Source: Pseudomonadota bacterium (GTDB taxonomy: Bacteria > Pseudomonadota > Gammaproteobacteria > Steroidobacterales > Steroidobacteraceae). Taken from it: a stretch of 58,297 nt of DNA. The translations under genes and the position numbers were made by a program. The stretch spans positions 1 through 58,297 of the forward strand of contig JANXZZ010000171.1 of NCBI GenBank assembly GCA_025355245.1. The letters are read 5' to 3'. The notes under the pieces are model-generated. The model was given only the letters and a program-made list of their open reading frames with translations, had not been told where the DNA came from and did no database searches. Of this stretch, positions 38,636-47,473 are shown piece by piece; the stretch's first letter is position 1; each line of letters starts with the position of its first letter.

Positions 38636-39862
38636 ATGCAGGACTCCGCTCCGATAGCCGCGACCGCCCGACGCGCGATCGTCTTTTGCTTCCTGGTCGC
38701 ACTGTGCGAGGGCATCGACCTGCAGGCCGCGGGCGTCGCCGCGGGCGGCATCAGCCACGAGTTCCTGCCGACGCCATCCCAGATGGGCCGCTTCTTCAGC
38801 GCGAGCACCTTGGGGCTGTTCCTCGGCGCCCTTTTTGGTGGCTGGATTGCCGACGGCATCGGTCGCAAGAAGGTGCTCGTCGTCTCCATCACGGCCTTCG
38901 GCATATTCTCGCTGCTGACGTCCCTCGCCCCCGACATGGCGAGCCTGACGGCCGCGCGCCTGCTGACCGGGCTCGGGTTGGGTGGGGCGCTGCCCAACCT
39001 CATTGCGGTCGCAGCGGAATCGAGCGATCCCAAGCGGCGCAACGCCAGCATCGCCACGATGTACATCGGCATGCCACTCGGTGGCGCAATCGCGAGCCTG
39101 ATCATTCTGGTCACGGACGCATCGCACTGGCGCACGGTCTTCGTAGCGGGCGGCGTCGCGCCCCTCGTGATCGCGCCGTTGATGGCCGCGTTCATGCCGG
39201 CGATGCGGCCGGCCCGTGCGGCCGGGCCGGTCACCGACCAGGCGGTGTTCTCGACTGGCGCGTTGCGCGAGTTGTTCGGTGAGGGGCGGGCACTGCGCAC
39301 GCTGATCGTGTGGTTCGCGTGCTTCCTTGCGCTCCTGACGCTCTACCTGCTGCTCAACTGGCTGCCGACATTGCTCGAAGGGCGCGGGCTCACGAAGACG
39401 CAGGCTGCCGGCGCGCAGATCGGCTTCAATGTCGGCGGTGCCGCATGCTCGGTCCTCGCGGGCAAGCTCCTCGACTCGAGGTTCCGCAACGCCGGCATCA
39501 TCGGCATCTTCGCCGCCGTGCTTTTCGCGCTGTTCGGACTCGCGGACCTGCGCCCGCAGCTGGAGCTCGTATTCGCGCTGACGCTGCTGCTCGGCGGCGG
39601 GGTCGTCGCGTGCCAGAGCGTTCTCTACGGCATTGCGGCCGACTGCTACGTGGTCGAGCACCGCGGGGCAGGGGTCGGTGCCGCGATCGCGCTCGGGCGC
39701 ATCGGCTCGGTGGTCGGGCCGCTCTTGGCGGCGGTGCTGGTCGGCGCGGGCCGGACGCCCGCCCAGGTGCTGACCGGAATCGTCCCCGTGGTGGTGCTGT
39801 GCGCGATCAGCGTGATCTACCTCGGCTGGGGCGCGCCGCACCGTCGCTCGGAGCCCGCCTGA
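38636..39862 (+). CDS. MFS aromatic-acid:H+ symporter (PcaK/MhpT-like)
   Basis: 408 residues, 12 hydrophobic helices. Typical of the AAHS family are the TM1 motif LVALCEGIDLQAAGVAAGGI with a charged DLQ (usually DG/DLQ), LGALFGGWIADGIGRKKVLV between helices 2 and 3, and ARLLTGLGLGGALPNLIAV. In TM1 the pattern resembles MhpT and PcaK, which import hydroxylated aromatic acids. It may therefore feed PobA and LigAB, although it is not in their operon. Substrate is inference. Confidence 0.82.
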   Translation: MQDSAPIAATARRAIVFCFLVALCEGIDLQAAGVAAGGISHEFLPTPSQMGRFFSASTLGLFLGALFGGWIADGIGRKKVLVVSITAFGIFSLLTSLAPDMASLTAARLLTGLGLGGALPNLIAVAAESSDPKRRNASIATMYIGMPLGGAIASLIILVTDASHWRTVFVAGGVAPLVIAPLMAAFMPAMRPARAAGPVTDQAVFSTGALRELFGEGRALRTLIVWFACFLALLTLYLLLNWLPTLLEGRGLTKTQAAGAQIGFNVGGAACSVLAGKLLDSRFRNAGIIGIFAAVLFALFGLADLRPQLELVFALTLLLGGGVVACQSVLYGIAADCYVVEHRGAGVGAAIALGRIGSVVGPLLAAVLVGAGRTPAQVLTGIVPVVVLCAISVIYLGWGAPHRRSEPA

Positions 39863-39874
39863 CGCCGGTCGCCG

Positions 39875-40765
39875 TCAGCGACGCTGCGCCATCAGGTAGA
39901 GAACGTCGAGGGCGATCGTGGCGCCCGCGAGTGACGTCAGCTCGGAGCGGTCGTAGGGGGGACTCACCTCGACGACGTCGGCGCCGACGAGGTCGATGCC
40001 CTTGAGCGCCCGCAACACGCGCAGCACGAAACTGCTCGAGAGGCCGCCCGCAACCGGAGTGCCGGTCCCCGGTGCGAAGGCGGGATCGAGGCAGTCGATA
40101 TCGAAGGTGAGGTACACCGGTCGGTCGCCGATCGTCGTCCGGATACGCTCGACGACCGCCTCGGGTCCGCGCGCGCTGGCCCAGTCCGCGTCGAGCACGG
40201 TGAACTTGTGGGTCGCGCGATCGTAGTAGGTGCGAATGCCGACCTGCACGGTTGCCTTCGGGTCGATGAGCCCTTCGTTGGTCGCGTGGTGGAACATCAC
40301 GCCGTGGTGGTCGTGCGCGGCAACGTCGGTGTCGGTGTGCGCATCGAAATGCAGCATCGCGACCGGGCCCCGCACCGCGTGCAGCGCGCGCAGCAGCGGC
40401 AGCGTCACGTAGTGATCGCCGCCGAAGCTGAGTGGGCGGCGGCCGGCACGCAGCAGCGCCATCGTCTGCGCGATCACGGCAGCGGACATGAGTTGGGTCT
40501 CGCCGGTCGGGAACTCGATGTCGCCGCAGTCGACGACCTTGAGGCGGTCGCCAAACGCGAAGTCCCACGGCCAGCGATGCGGCTCCCACTGCAGGATCTT
40601 CGAGGCGATGCGGATCGCATCGGGCCCAAAGCGCGTACCCGGACGCATGGTCGTGCCGAGGTCGAACGGTATGCCCTGCACGACGACATCGGCGTCAGGC
40701 GTGGCGCCTGCCGCGCAGAACGGCACATTCATGAACGTCGTCAGCGAGGTCACCGGCATGGGCAA
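39875..40765 (-). CDS. agmatinase/ureohydrolase family protein
   Basis: 296 residues of the arginase superfamily. The binuclear Mn site is complete: SFGGDHYVTLPLL (His), AMLHFDAHTDTDV (DAHxD) and LTFDIDCLDPAFAPGTGTP (DxD). The strand GIPFDLGTTMRPGTRFGPDA is typical of agmatinases. The enzyme hydrolyses a guanidino compound to an amine and urea. Which substrate is unclear: the context (aminotransferase, MFS, N-demethylating flavoproteins) does not point simply to agmatine. Last gene of a minus-strand operon, 48 bp after the aminotransferase. Confidence 0.88.
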   Translation of the reverse strand: MPMPVTSLTTFMNVPFCAAGATPDADVVVQGIPFDLGTTMRPGTRFGPDAIRIASKILQWEPHRWPWDFAFGDRLKVVDCGDIEFPTGETQLMSAAVIAQTMALLRAGRRPLSFGGDHYVTLPLLRALHAVRGPVAMLHFDAHTDTDVAAHDHHGVMFHHATNEGLIDPKATVQVGIRTYYDRATHKFTVLDADWASARGPEAVVERIRTTIGDRPVYLTFDIDCLDPAFAPGTGTPVAGGLSSSFVLRVLRALKGIDLVGADVVEVSPPYDRSELTSLAGATIALDVLYLMAQRR

Positions 40766-40813
40766 AATACTCCGGATGATCCACGTGCGGGCGAGGCGCG
40801 CTGCCCAGTTCGT

Positions 40814-41956
40814 CTAGCGCCCATGGTGCTCGACCCAGCGCTGCAGAGCGGCGATGCCCACGGGGACGGCCTTGCGACCGAATCCGATGCGAAAATACTG
40901 CTCGGGCACCGGCGCCAGTTCGGAGCGATAGATGCTCGAGGGCAGCAGCAGGACTCCCGCCTCCTCGATGAGCCGGTGAGTGAAGTTCTCGACGCCATCC
41001 GCCCCCCGATAACGGACAAACGCCACGCAGCTGCCATCGGGGCGCCGCCACTCGAACAGGTCCGGGAATCGCGCGAAGAACTCATCGAGCACGACGAGGT
41101 TGTCGCGCACGATGTGCCGATTGCGCTCGAGGATCTGCCCGCGGGCCTTGAGCGCGATCAGCGCAAGCTGTTCGGATGGCGCCGAGTTGCAGATCGACAG
41201 GAAATGCTTGAAGTGCTCGAGACGCTGGAGAAGCTCGCGGTCGCGAAGTGCCAGCCAGCCGATGCGCAGGCCGGGCAAGCCGTAGGCCTTTGACATCACG
41301 TTCAGGGAAATGCCGCGCTCGTAGGCATCAACCGCCTGCATCATCCGGATCGTCGGGTCGCGCTCGATCAGGCGATAGACTTCGTCGCTGAAGAGCCAGA
41401 TTCCCCGACTGCGACACAGCTCGACCACCGCCTGGTAGGTTTCCTGCGAGAGGATCTTGCCGGTCGGGTTGTTCGGGAAATTGATCGACACCACGCGGGT
41501 GTTGGGGCGAAGTGCGTCCTTCAGCCGATCGGGATCGAGATTCCAGTGGTCGTCCGCCTCGAGCGGCACGCCCGTCACTTCGCAGATACTGAGGGGCACC
41601 GTCTCGGCGGCCTGGTAGTTCGGCGTGATCGTGACCGCGTGGTCGGAGGGAGTCAGCAATACCTGCATCGCGGCGTAGAGAGCCTCCTCGGCACCGGCGA
41701 AGCAGAGCACGTCATCGGCGCCAACCCGTTCGTAGGTGCGCGCGATCTCGGCGCGCAACGCCGGCGAGCCGTGCGTATGGGTATAGCCGAGGTGCAGCCG
41801 GTCCCACGCCGCGCGGTCGACCGGGGTGGCGAGCTTGAGGAGGGCCGACAGCGGCATGCTTTCGGCATCGGACGCGGTCAGGTGGTGCTTGGCCGCGAAT
41901 TCCCACTTCGCGAGGTACACCTCGAGCGCGAAGTCGCGGCGCGGCAGACCGCTCAT
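40814..41956 (-). CDS. PLP-dependent aminotransferase class I/II
   Basis: 380 residues from the ATG at 41956, which overlaps the MFS stop by 4 bp. Fold type I motifs are ITPNYQAAETVPLS, INFPNNPTGKILS (NNPTG), WLFSDEVYRLIE and VMSKAYGLPGLRIGWLALRD with the PLP-binding Lys. The EYLAKWEFA-like N-terminus (VYLAKWEFAAKHHLTASDAE) is characteristic of a subgroup of aspartate/MalY-like aminotransferases. Substrate unknown; it probably acts on the amino acid imported by the adjacent carrier. Confidence 0.88.
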   Translation of the reverse strand: MSGLPRRDFALEVYLAKWEFAAKHHLTASDAESMPLSALLKLATPVDRAAWDRLHLGYTHTHGSPALRAEIARTYERVGADDVLCFAGAEEALYAAMQVLLTPSDHAVTITPNYQAAETVPLSICEVTGVPLEADDHWNLDPDRLKDALRPNTRVVSINFPNNPTGKILSQETYQAVVELCRSRGIWLFSDEVYRLIERDPTIRMMQAVDAYERGISLNVMSKAYGLPGLRIGWLALRDRELLQRLEHFKHFLSICNSAPSEQLALIALKARGQILERNRHIVRDNLVVLDEFFARFPDLFEWRRPDGSCVAFVRYRGADGVENFTHRLIEEAGVLLLPSSIYRSELAPVPEQYFRIGFGRKAVPVGIAALQRWVEHHGR

Positions 41957-43263
41957 CGGGCGAGCACCGGCTGCGCCGGCGCCTCCGTGACCGCGCGGCG
42001 GCTGGGGTCGACCAGCAGCCACAGCGTCGCGGCGACGACTGCAAATCCCGTTCCGGTCGCGATCGCGGCATCCCAATGACCGTGATCGGACAAGTAGCCG
42101 ATGATCGGCAGCGCGATGAATCCGCCCAGGTTTCCGCCGGTGTTGAGCACGCCCGTGGCCGCCATCGTGTCCGACCGCGCGATCTGCATCGTCGCTGCCC
42201 AGTAGGGGCCTTCGGTGATTTCGGCGCCCGCAAAGGCGAACGCAAGTGCCGCAATGGCGGCGTAGGCGCTGTCGCAATTGATCGCGACGATCAGCGCGAC
42301 GCCCGCGAGCGGCAACGAAACGAGCGGCACCACTGCGTAGCCGCGGCGCACGCCGTAGCGCCTCACGGCCCGATCCGAGAGCGCGCCGCCGACGGCGGAG
42401 CCGATGGCGGCGCCGATCGGTGGCACCATCGCGAGCCACCCGCTCTGCAGGTCGGTCAGGTGGCGCTTCTGCGCCAGGTAAAGAAACGGGAAGTACGCCA
42501 GCAGGTAGAACATGTAGTTCATCGCCGCGTAGGAGATCGCAAGCAAAAGCACGTTCCGGTCAAAGCCAATCCGGCGCAGGCGCGCGAGCGTCATCGGCTG
42601 CGGCTTGTCGGCCGCGACATCGCCAAGCTCCGCGATCTCCTCCGCCGTGACGGACTTGTGTTCCTTGGGCGAGTTCCGCCCGTACCAGACCCACAGCAAG
42701 GTGAGCGCGGTCGCCGGCACCGCGATCCAGAGGAGCGCGCCCTGCCAGCCGAAGTGCTCGGTCAAGAGCACGATTACGATCGGGGTCACCGCGGTGCCGA
42801 GCGTCATTCCGCTCGACTGCAGGCCGTTGGCGAAAGACCACTGGCTCGAGGGAAACCACGGCTCGCAGACGCCGGCGAACACGGGGAACACGGGGGCCTG
42901 GGAGACGCCGAGGACCGCCTGCGAAAGCGCCAGCATCGCGAACAGCGCGCCGCCGGTCAGCACCATCGGCGCGACGGGTGTGGCGATCGTCGCCGCGAGG
43001 CCGACGAGCCCGACCAGGAAATAGGTCGCGCGCGCGCCGTATTTTTGCCCGAACACACCGGCCGGGATCTGCATCAGCATGTAGAACACCACGAACGCCT
43101 GGCCGAGCACCGTGATCTCGAGCTGGCTCAGGTGCAGCTGCGGCTCGATGTAGACGGCCGCATCGAGGATGCTCGTGCGCTGCACGTAGGAGAGCATTGC
43201 GAACAGGAACATGAACGTGAAGATCCACCAGCGAACGCGGACCGGACGGCGACGGAGCGGCAT
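41953..43263 (-). CDS. MFS transporter (anion:cation symporter type)
   Basis: 436 residues, 12 hydrophobic helices. LSYVQRTSILDAAVYIEPQL in TM1, VFYMLMQIPAGVFGQKYGAR between TM2 and TM3, and WFPSSQWSFANGLQSSG near TM4-5 match the ACS family (organic anions, hexuronates, dipeptides). The cytoplasmic loop NSPKEHKSVTAEEIAELGD is also typical. It lies 39 bp after the dimethylglycine-dehydrogenase-like gene and probably imports the operon's substrate. Confidence 0.85.
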   Translation of the reverse strand: MPLRRRPVRVRWWIFTFMFLFAMLSYVQRTSILDAAVYIEPQLHLSQLEITVLGQAFVVFYMLMQIPAGVFGQKYGARATYFLVGLVGLAATIATPVAPMVLTGGALFAMLALSQAVLGVSQAPVFPVFAGVCEPWFPSSQWSFANGLQSSGMTLGTAVTPIVIVLLTEHFGWQGALLWIAVPATALTLLWVWYGRNSPKEHKSVTAEEIAELGDVAADKPQPMTLARLRRIGFDRNVLLLAISYAAMNYMFYLLAYFPFLYLAQKRHLTDLQSGWLAMVPPIGAAIGSAVGGALSDRAVRRYGVRRGYAVVPLVSLPLAGVALIVAINCDSAYAAIAALAFAFAGAEITEGPYWAATMQIARSDTMAATGVLNTGGNLGGFIALPIIGYLSDHGHWDAAIATGTGFAVVAATLWLLVDPSRRAVTEAPAQPVLAR

Positions 43264-43302
43264 TAGGAGGTCCTCGCGGTTGGCGGCGGTATCATCGGTC
43301 CA

Positions 43303-45726
43303 TCAGCCGCGGAGCTTGAGCCCCCGCGGGTCGTAGGGAGGCTCGGCCAGTATGCGCGCCGGCCGCAGCTCTCCGAGCACGTGCACCTCGAGCGGCACCG
43401 GGCTCTCGGCGATCGGCGTATCCACGTAGGCGAGCGCGAGGCTCTGCTTTACGTGATGGCCGTAGCAACCCGAGGTTACGAAGCCGACGCGCTTGCCCTC
43501 GGCCCACACGGGCTCGAAGCCGCTGACGTCGGCGTTGGTCGCCGCGACCGCGAGCAGGACAAGCCGCTGCGAAGGGCCCGCCGCGCGCTCCTTGAGCGCC
43601 GCGTCGCGGCCGATGAACTCCCCCTTGTCGAAGGCGATGAAACGCTCGAGCCCGGCCATCGCCGCCGTATAGGACTGCGCGAATTCGAGCGACCACACGC
43701 CATAGCCCTTCTCGAGACGCAAGCTGTCCTGCGCGCGCATGCCGATCGGCCGCAACCCGAGATCTTTGCCGTGGTGGCGCAGCGCATTCCACAGCGCACG
43801 CTGCTGAAGCGCGGGCACCGTGACCTCGTAGCCGAGCTCCCCGGTCAGCGAGAGGCGCGCGACGACGGCGTTCGTGAGGCCGACGTCCATCCGCTTGAAC
43901 CCCATGAACGGTAGCGCCGCGTCCGACACGTCCTCGCTCGCGAGGCGCGCGAGGATGTCGCGGGAGCGAGGTCCCGACAGCGAAAAGGCAAGCCAGCTCT
44001 CGGAGAGATTCTCGATGTGCACGCCCGCGGGCGGCAGGTGGTCGCGGAACCAGCGCAGGTGCCACTCCTGCAGGTAGTAAGAGCCGACCAGCCAGAAGCG
44101 CGTGTCATCGAGGCGGCTCACCGTCAGATCGCCCATCAGCCGGCCGGCCGGGTTCAGCATCGGCGCGAGACGGATGCGCCCGATTGCAGGCATGCGGTTC
44201 GCGAGCAGGCCGTCGAGCCAGCGCTCGGCGCCCGGGCCCGAGATCTCGTAGCGCGCGTAGACGGACGCGTCGAGGAGCCCGGCGGCGCCGCGGGTCGCGG
44301 CGACTTCGGCGGCCACGAATTGATCGGCGTTCGAGCGCCGGGCGGTCGGCGTCTCGACGAACTCCGGCCGGCCGGGCGCGAAGAACTGCGGAGTTTCCAT
44401 GCCCCACACCACGCCGAACCGCGCGCCGGCCTCGGCCTGCAGGTTGTAGACGGGAGAGGTCTTGAGCGGCCGACCGGCGGGCAGCTCTTCATTCGGATAA
44501 GCGAGCACGAAGCGACGCGCGTAGAACTGCGCCGTCATGTCCTTGAGGTAGCGGTCGTTGCTCGCAAACGCCCCGTAGCGCGCGACGTCCATGCCGAAGA
44601 TGTCAGCGCCGGGGTCCCCCTCGACGATCCAGTTCGCGAGCACCAGCCCGATCGCGCCGCCTTGCGAGAACCCCGACATGCAGCCGCAGGCGGTCCAATA
44701 GTTGCTGAGCCCCGGAACGCGCCCGACGAGCGGATTGCCGTCCGGCGTGAACGTGAACGCGCCGTTCACCCAACGGCGGATGCCCGCCGATTCGAGCGTC
44801 GGGAAGCGCCGGAAGCCGATCGCAAGTTCCTCGCTGATGCGATCGATGTCCTCCGGGATCAGGTCCATGCCGTAGTCCCACTCCGCGCCTTCTGTCTTCC
44901 AGTGCCGCGGATTGCGCTCGTACACCCCGAGCAGCACGCCCTTGCGCTCCTGCTGCAGGTAGGTGAAGCCCTCGAGGTCGGTCACGCACGGCATCTCGTC
45001 CTTGCGCGCGATGAGCTCGGGCAGGTCCTCCGTGATCAGGTAGTGGTGCTGCATCGGCGTCAGCGGCAGGTTGAGCCCCGCCATGCGTCCGACCCGTCGC
45101 GCCCAGAGTCCGGCGGCGTTCACGACGTGCTCGGCGGTAACCGCGCCCTGCTCCGTGTCGAGGCGCCAGTGGCCGCCCGGCAGCGGCGTGAGTGCGAGCA
45201 CGCGATTCCTGAGGATCACGTCCGCGCCGCGTTTCTTGGCCGCGCCGGCAAAGGCGTGGGTCGTGCCGTGCGGATCGACCGCACCCTCGTGCGGGTCGAA
45301 GAGGCCGCCGAGGAGCCCCGTCGGGTCGACGATCGGACAGTCGGCGACGATCTCCTCGGGCGTTGCGAGACGCGTGCCGATGCCGAGCGTCTGGTAGAGC
45401 GCCCATTCCGCCTGCAGCCATTCCCAGCGTTCCGGCGTCGTCGCGAGACTGTAGCCGCCCGGCATGTGCATGCCGACGTTCTGGCCGCTCTCAGCCTCGA
45501 TCTCCTTGTAAAGGTTGATCGTGTAGGCCTGCAGCGCGGCGATGTTGGGATCGTCGTTGAGTGCGTGGAAGCCGGCCGCGGCGTGCCAGGTGGAACCGGC
45601 GGTCAGTTCCGCCCGTTCGATCAGGGCAATGTCCGCCCAGCCAAGGCGGGTCAGGTGGTACAGCACGCTCGTGCCGACGATGCCGCCGCCAATGACGACG
45701 ACCCGGTAATGACTCTTCAAGCGCAC
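43303..45726 (-). CDS. dimethylglycine/sarcosine dehydrogenase-like flavoprotein
   Basis: 807 residues from a GTG at 45726 (a TTG two codons later is also possible). The N-terminal DAO domain has VVVIGGGIVGTSVLYHLTRL (GxGxxG) and AELTAGSTWHAAAGFHALND, the flavin-attachment-like region. A FAO_M linker and a C-terminal GcvT/T-protein domain (MLNPAGRLMGDLTVSRLDDT, LTGELGYEVTVPA, AQDSLRLEKGYGVWSLEF) follow. It oxidatively demethylates an N-methyl amino acid and transfers the methylene to tetrahydrofolate. The exact substrate (dimethylglycine, sarcosine or other) is unresolved. Confidence 0.88.
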   Translation of the reverse strand: MRLKSHYRVVVIGGGIVGTSVLYHLTRLGWADIALIERAELTAGSTWHAAAGFHALNDDPNIAALQAYTINLYKEIEAESGQNVGMHMPGGYSLATTPERWEWLQAEWALYQTLGIGTRLATPEEIVADCPIVDPTGLLGGLFDPHEGAVDPHGTTHAFAGAAKKRGADVILRNRVLALTPLPGGHWRLDTEQGAVTAEHVVNAAGLWARRVGRMAGLNLPLTPMQHHYLITEDLPELIARKDEMPCVTDLEGFTYLQQERKGVLLGVYERNPRHWKTEGAEWDYGMDLIPEDIDRISEELAIGFRRFPTLESAGIRRWVNGAFTFTPDGNPLVGRVPGLSNYWTACGCMSGFSQGGAIGLVLANWIVEGDPGADIFGMDVARYGAFASNDRYLKDMTAQFYARRFVLAYPNEELPAGRPLKTSPVYNLQAEAGARFGVVWGMETPQFFAPGRPEFVETPTARRSNADQFVAAEVAATRGAAGLLDASVYARYEISGPGAERWLDGLLANRMPAIGRIRLAPMLNPAGRLMGDLTVSRLDDTRFWLVGSYYLQEWHLRWFRDHLPPAGVHIENLSESWLAFSLSGPRSRDILARLASEDVSDAALPFMGFKRMDVGLTNAVVARLSLTGELGYEVTVPALQQRALWNALRHHGKDLGLRPIGMRAQDSLRLEKGYGVWSLEFAQSYTAAMAGLERFIAFDKGEFIGRDAALKERAAGPSQRLVLLAVAATNADVSGFEPVWAEGKRVGFVTSGCYGHHVKQSLALAYVDTPIAESPVPLEVHVLGELRPARILAEPPYDPRGLKLRG

Positions 45727-45962
45727 GCCCCCCAAGGCTCGACCGACTGAGTATGCGCTGCCCGCCGTCGGCGTCGCGCGCGCGTCCCCGGGGCATTGTC
45801 GCGGAAAAACGTCGCGCCGACGATGGCCGTCTGCGTACCGGCCCGGCCTGCGGCCCGCGGTGCCCTGCGTGTATGCTTGGCGCCCTCCATGAAGCACTCC
45901 TTCCTGCATCCGGGTCTCGGTTCCCCGGGCCGCATTCGCGTGGCCTCGGAAGTGGGAAAACC
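45727..45962. other. divergent promoter region of the sox and DMGDH-like operons
   Basis: 236 bp between divergent starts. I see no glycine riboswitch. A TATGCT preceded by TG (45881-45888 area) is a weak -10 candidate for soxB. An 8-bp GC-rich inverted repeat CGTCGGCG/CGCCGACG (45766-45773, 45815-45822) may be chance. Confidence 0.3.
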
Positions 45963-47234
45963 GTGAGCGCGACCGGGCCCCGCTACTCGGCATGGTCGCT
46001 GCTCCGCGCGCGCTTCGCGGGCAGCGGGTTCTGGAAGCCGCTCTGGAGCGGCGCCACGCTCAAGGACGCGTACGACGTCGTCATCGTCGGGGCCGGTGGA
46101 CACGGGCTCGCTACCGCGTACCACCTCGCGCGCGACCACGGTATCAAGCGCATCGCGGTGCTCGAGAAACGCTTGGTCGGCTACGGCAACGTCGGGCGCA
46201 ACACCACGATCGTTCGCTCGAATTACCTGCTGCCGGAAAACCACTATTTCTACGAGGATTCGCTCCGACGCTGGGAGCAGCTGTCGAAGGAGCTCAACTA
46301 CAACGTGATGTACAGCCCGCGGGGCGTCCTCGACCTCGCGCTTTCGGACGGCGAGATGATCGGCCTTGCGCGGCGCGGCAACGCCATGCGCCTCGCCGGC
46401 ATCGACGCCGAACTCCTCGACCGGCCCGGGGTGCTCAAGTTCGCACCCGAACTCGTCGCGAGTCGGCGGCGGTTCGACATCGTGGGCGGGCTGCTGCAGC
46501 CGCGCGGCGGCACCGTGCGGCACGACGCGGTCGCCTGGGGCTACGCGCGCGCGGCGACCGCGCTCGGCGTCGACATCATCGAGGACTGCGAGGTCACGGG
46601 CTTGCGCACGGCGGCAGGCCTCGCGACCGGCGTTGAAACCTCGCGCGGCTACGTTGCGGCCGATCGCATCGTGTTCGCAGTGGCCGGCCACACGGGCGCG
46701 GTCGGCGACATGCTCGGCATACGCCTTCCTGTCGAGACGCACCTGCTGCAGGCGATGGTGACGGAGCCGATCAAGCCGCTCGTCAACAGCGTACTGATCT
46801 ACGTGCCGCCGCACGCCGAGGTGTACATCACCCAGTCCGACCGCGGCGGCCTCGTCATGGGCGGCTTCCTCGACGGCTACCCGTCGTACACGCGCGAGGG
46901 GCAGTGGTACCGCCTCGAGGACGTGGTCGAGACGGCGGTTGCGCTCTTGCCGCAGATCGCGGGGCTCAAGATCCTCAGGCATTGGGCCGGCACCAACGAC
47001 ATGACGATGGACGGCAGCTTCATCATTGATCGGTTGCGCTACGACAACGTGTTCCTGAACGGCGGCTGGTGCTACGGCGGCTTCAAGGCGATCCCGGCCT
47101 CGGGCGCGGCCTGTGCGCGCTTTGTCGCGACGGGCACGGCGCCCGATCTCATTCGCGCCCACGGCCTCGGGCGATTTGCCTCCGGCCACCTGCTCGATGA
47201 ACGCGGCGGCGGTCCGTTCCCGGTGCGCCAGTGA
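45963..47234 (+). CDS. soxB: sarcosine oxidase beta subunit
   Basis: 423 residues from a GTG at 45963, giving RYSAWSLLRARFAGSGFWKP, the conserved SoxB N-terminus before the FAD motif VVIVGAGGHGLATAYHLARD. NVGRNTTIVRSNYLLPEN holds the histidine/threonine region around the covalent FMN site of the heterotetrameric enzyme. The C-terminal NDMTMDGSFIID and LNGGWCYGGFKAIPASG close the DAO fold. It oxidises sarcosine to glycine with H2O2 formation. It overlaps soxD by 4 bp. Confidence 0.95.
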   Translation: MSATGPRYSAWSLLRARFAGSGFWKPLWSGATLKDAYDVVIVGAGGHGLATAYHLARDHGIKRIAVLEKRLVGYGNVGRNTTIVRSNYLLPENHYFYEDSLRRWEQLSKELNYNVMYSPRGVLDLALSDGEMIGLARRGNAMRLAGIDAELLDRPGVLKFAPELVASRRRFDIVGGLLQPRGGTVRHDAVAWGYARAATALGVDIIEDCEVTGLRTAAGLATGVETSRGYVAADRIVFAVAGHTGAVGDMLGIRLPVETHLLQAMVTEPIKPLVNSVLIYVPPHAEVYITQSDRGGLVMGGFLDGYPSYTREGQWYRLEDVVETAVALLPQIAGLKILRHWAGTNDMTMDGSFIIDRLRYDNVFLNGGWCYGGFKAIPASGAACARFVATGTAPDLIRAHGLGRFASGHLLDERGGGPFPVRQ

Positions 47235-47473
47235 GCCGGCTCGTCTGCCCGTTCTGCGGCCCGCGCGAACTCGGCGAGTTCCACTTTCACAAGACGCTGC
47301 CGGTGCCGGGCACCGGCGACTACGCGGCCGTCTACGAGCGCAGCAACCGGCTGGACGTCAGCCTCGAGTACTGGCACCACGCGCGCGGCTGCCACGCCTG
47401 GCTCGAGGTTGAGCGCAATCCCTCGACCGGGGACGTCGCCGCGGTCCGCCTGCTCGGCGGGGGCCGCCCGTGA
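47231..47473 (+). CDS. soxD: sarcosine oxidase delta subunit
   Basis: 80 residues from a GTG overlapping the soxB stop. The zinc-binding CPFCG starts at residue 6, followed by GPRELGEFHFHKT; the later zinc-ligand region is RGCHAWLEVERN, where the more usual form is GC..W...R. SoxD is a small structural subunit of the alpha-beta-gamma-delta enzyme. It overlaps soxA by 4 bp. Confidence 0.93.
   Translation: MSRLVCPFCGPRELGEFHFHKTLPVPGTGDYAAVYERSNRLDVSLEYWHHARGCHAWLEVERNPSTGDVAAVRLLGGGRP

Noticed and set aside
36976-39282. 768-residue plus-strand open frame
   Set aside because: It is a shadow of the two MFS genes in another frame; the translation is Arg/Pro/His-rich with no family features, as expected of high-GC antisense or alternate frames.
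45727-45962. Possible glycine riboswitch before soxB
   Set aside because: No conserved aptamer core could be found by eye; only GC-rich short dyads.
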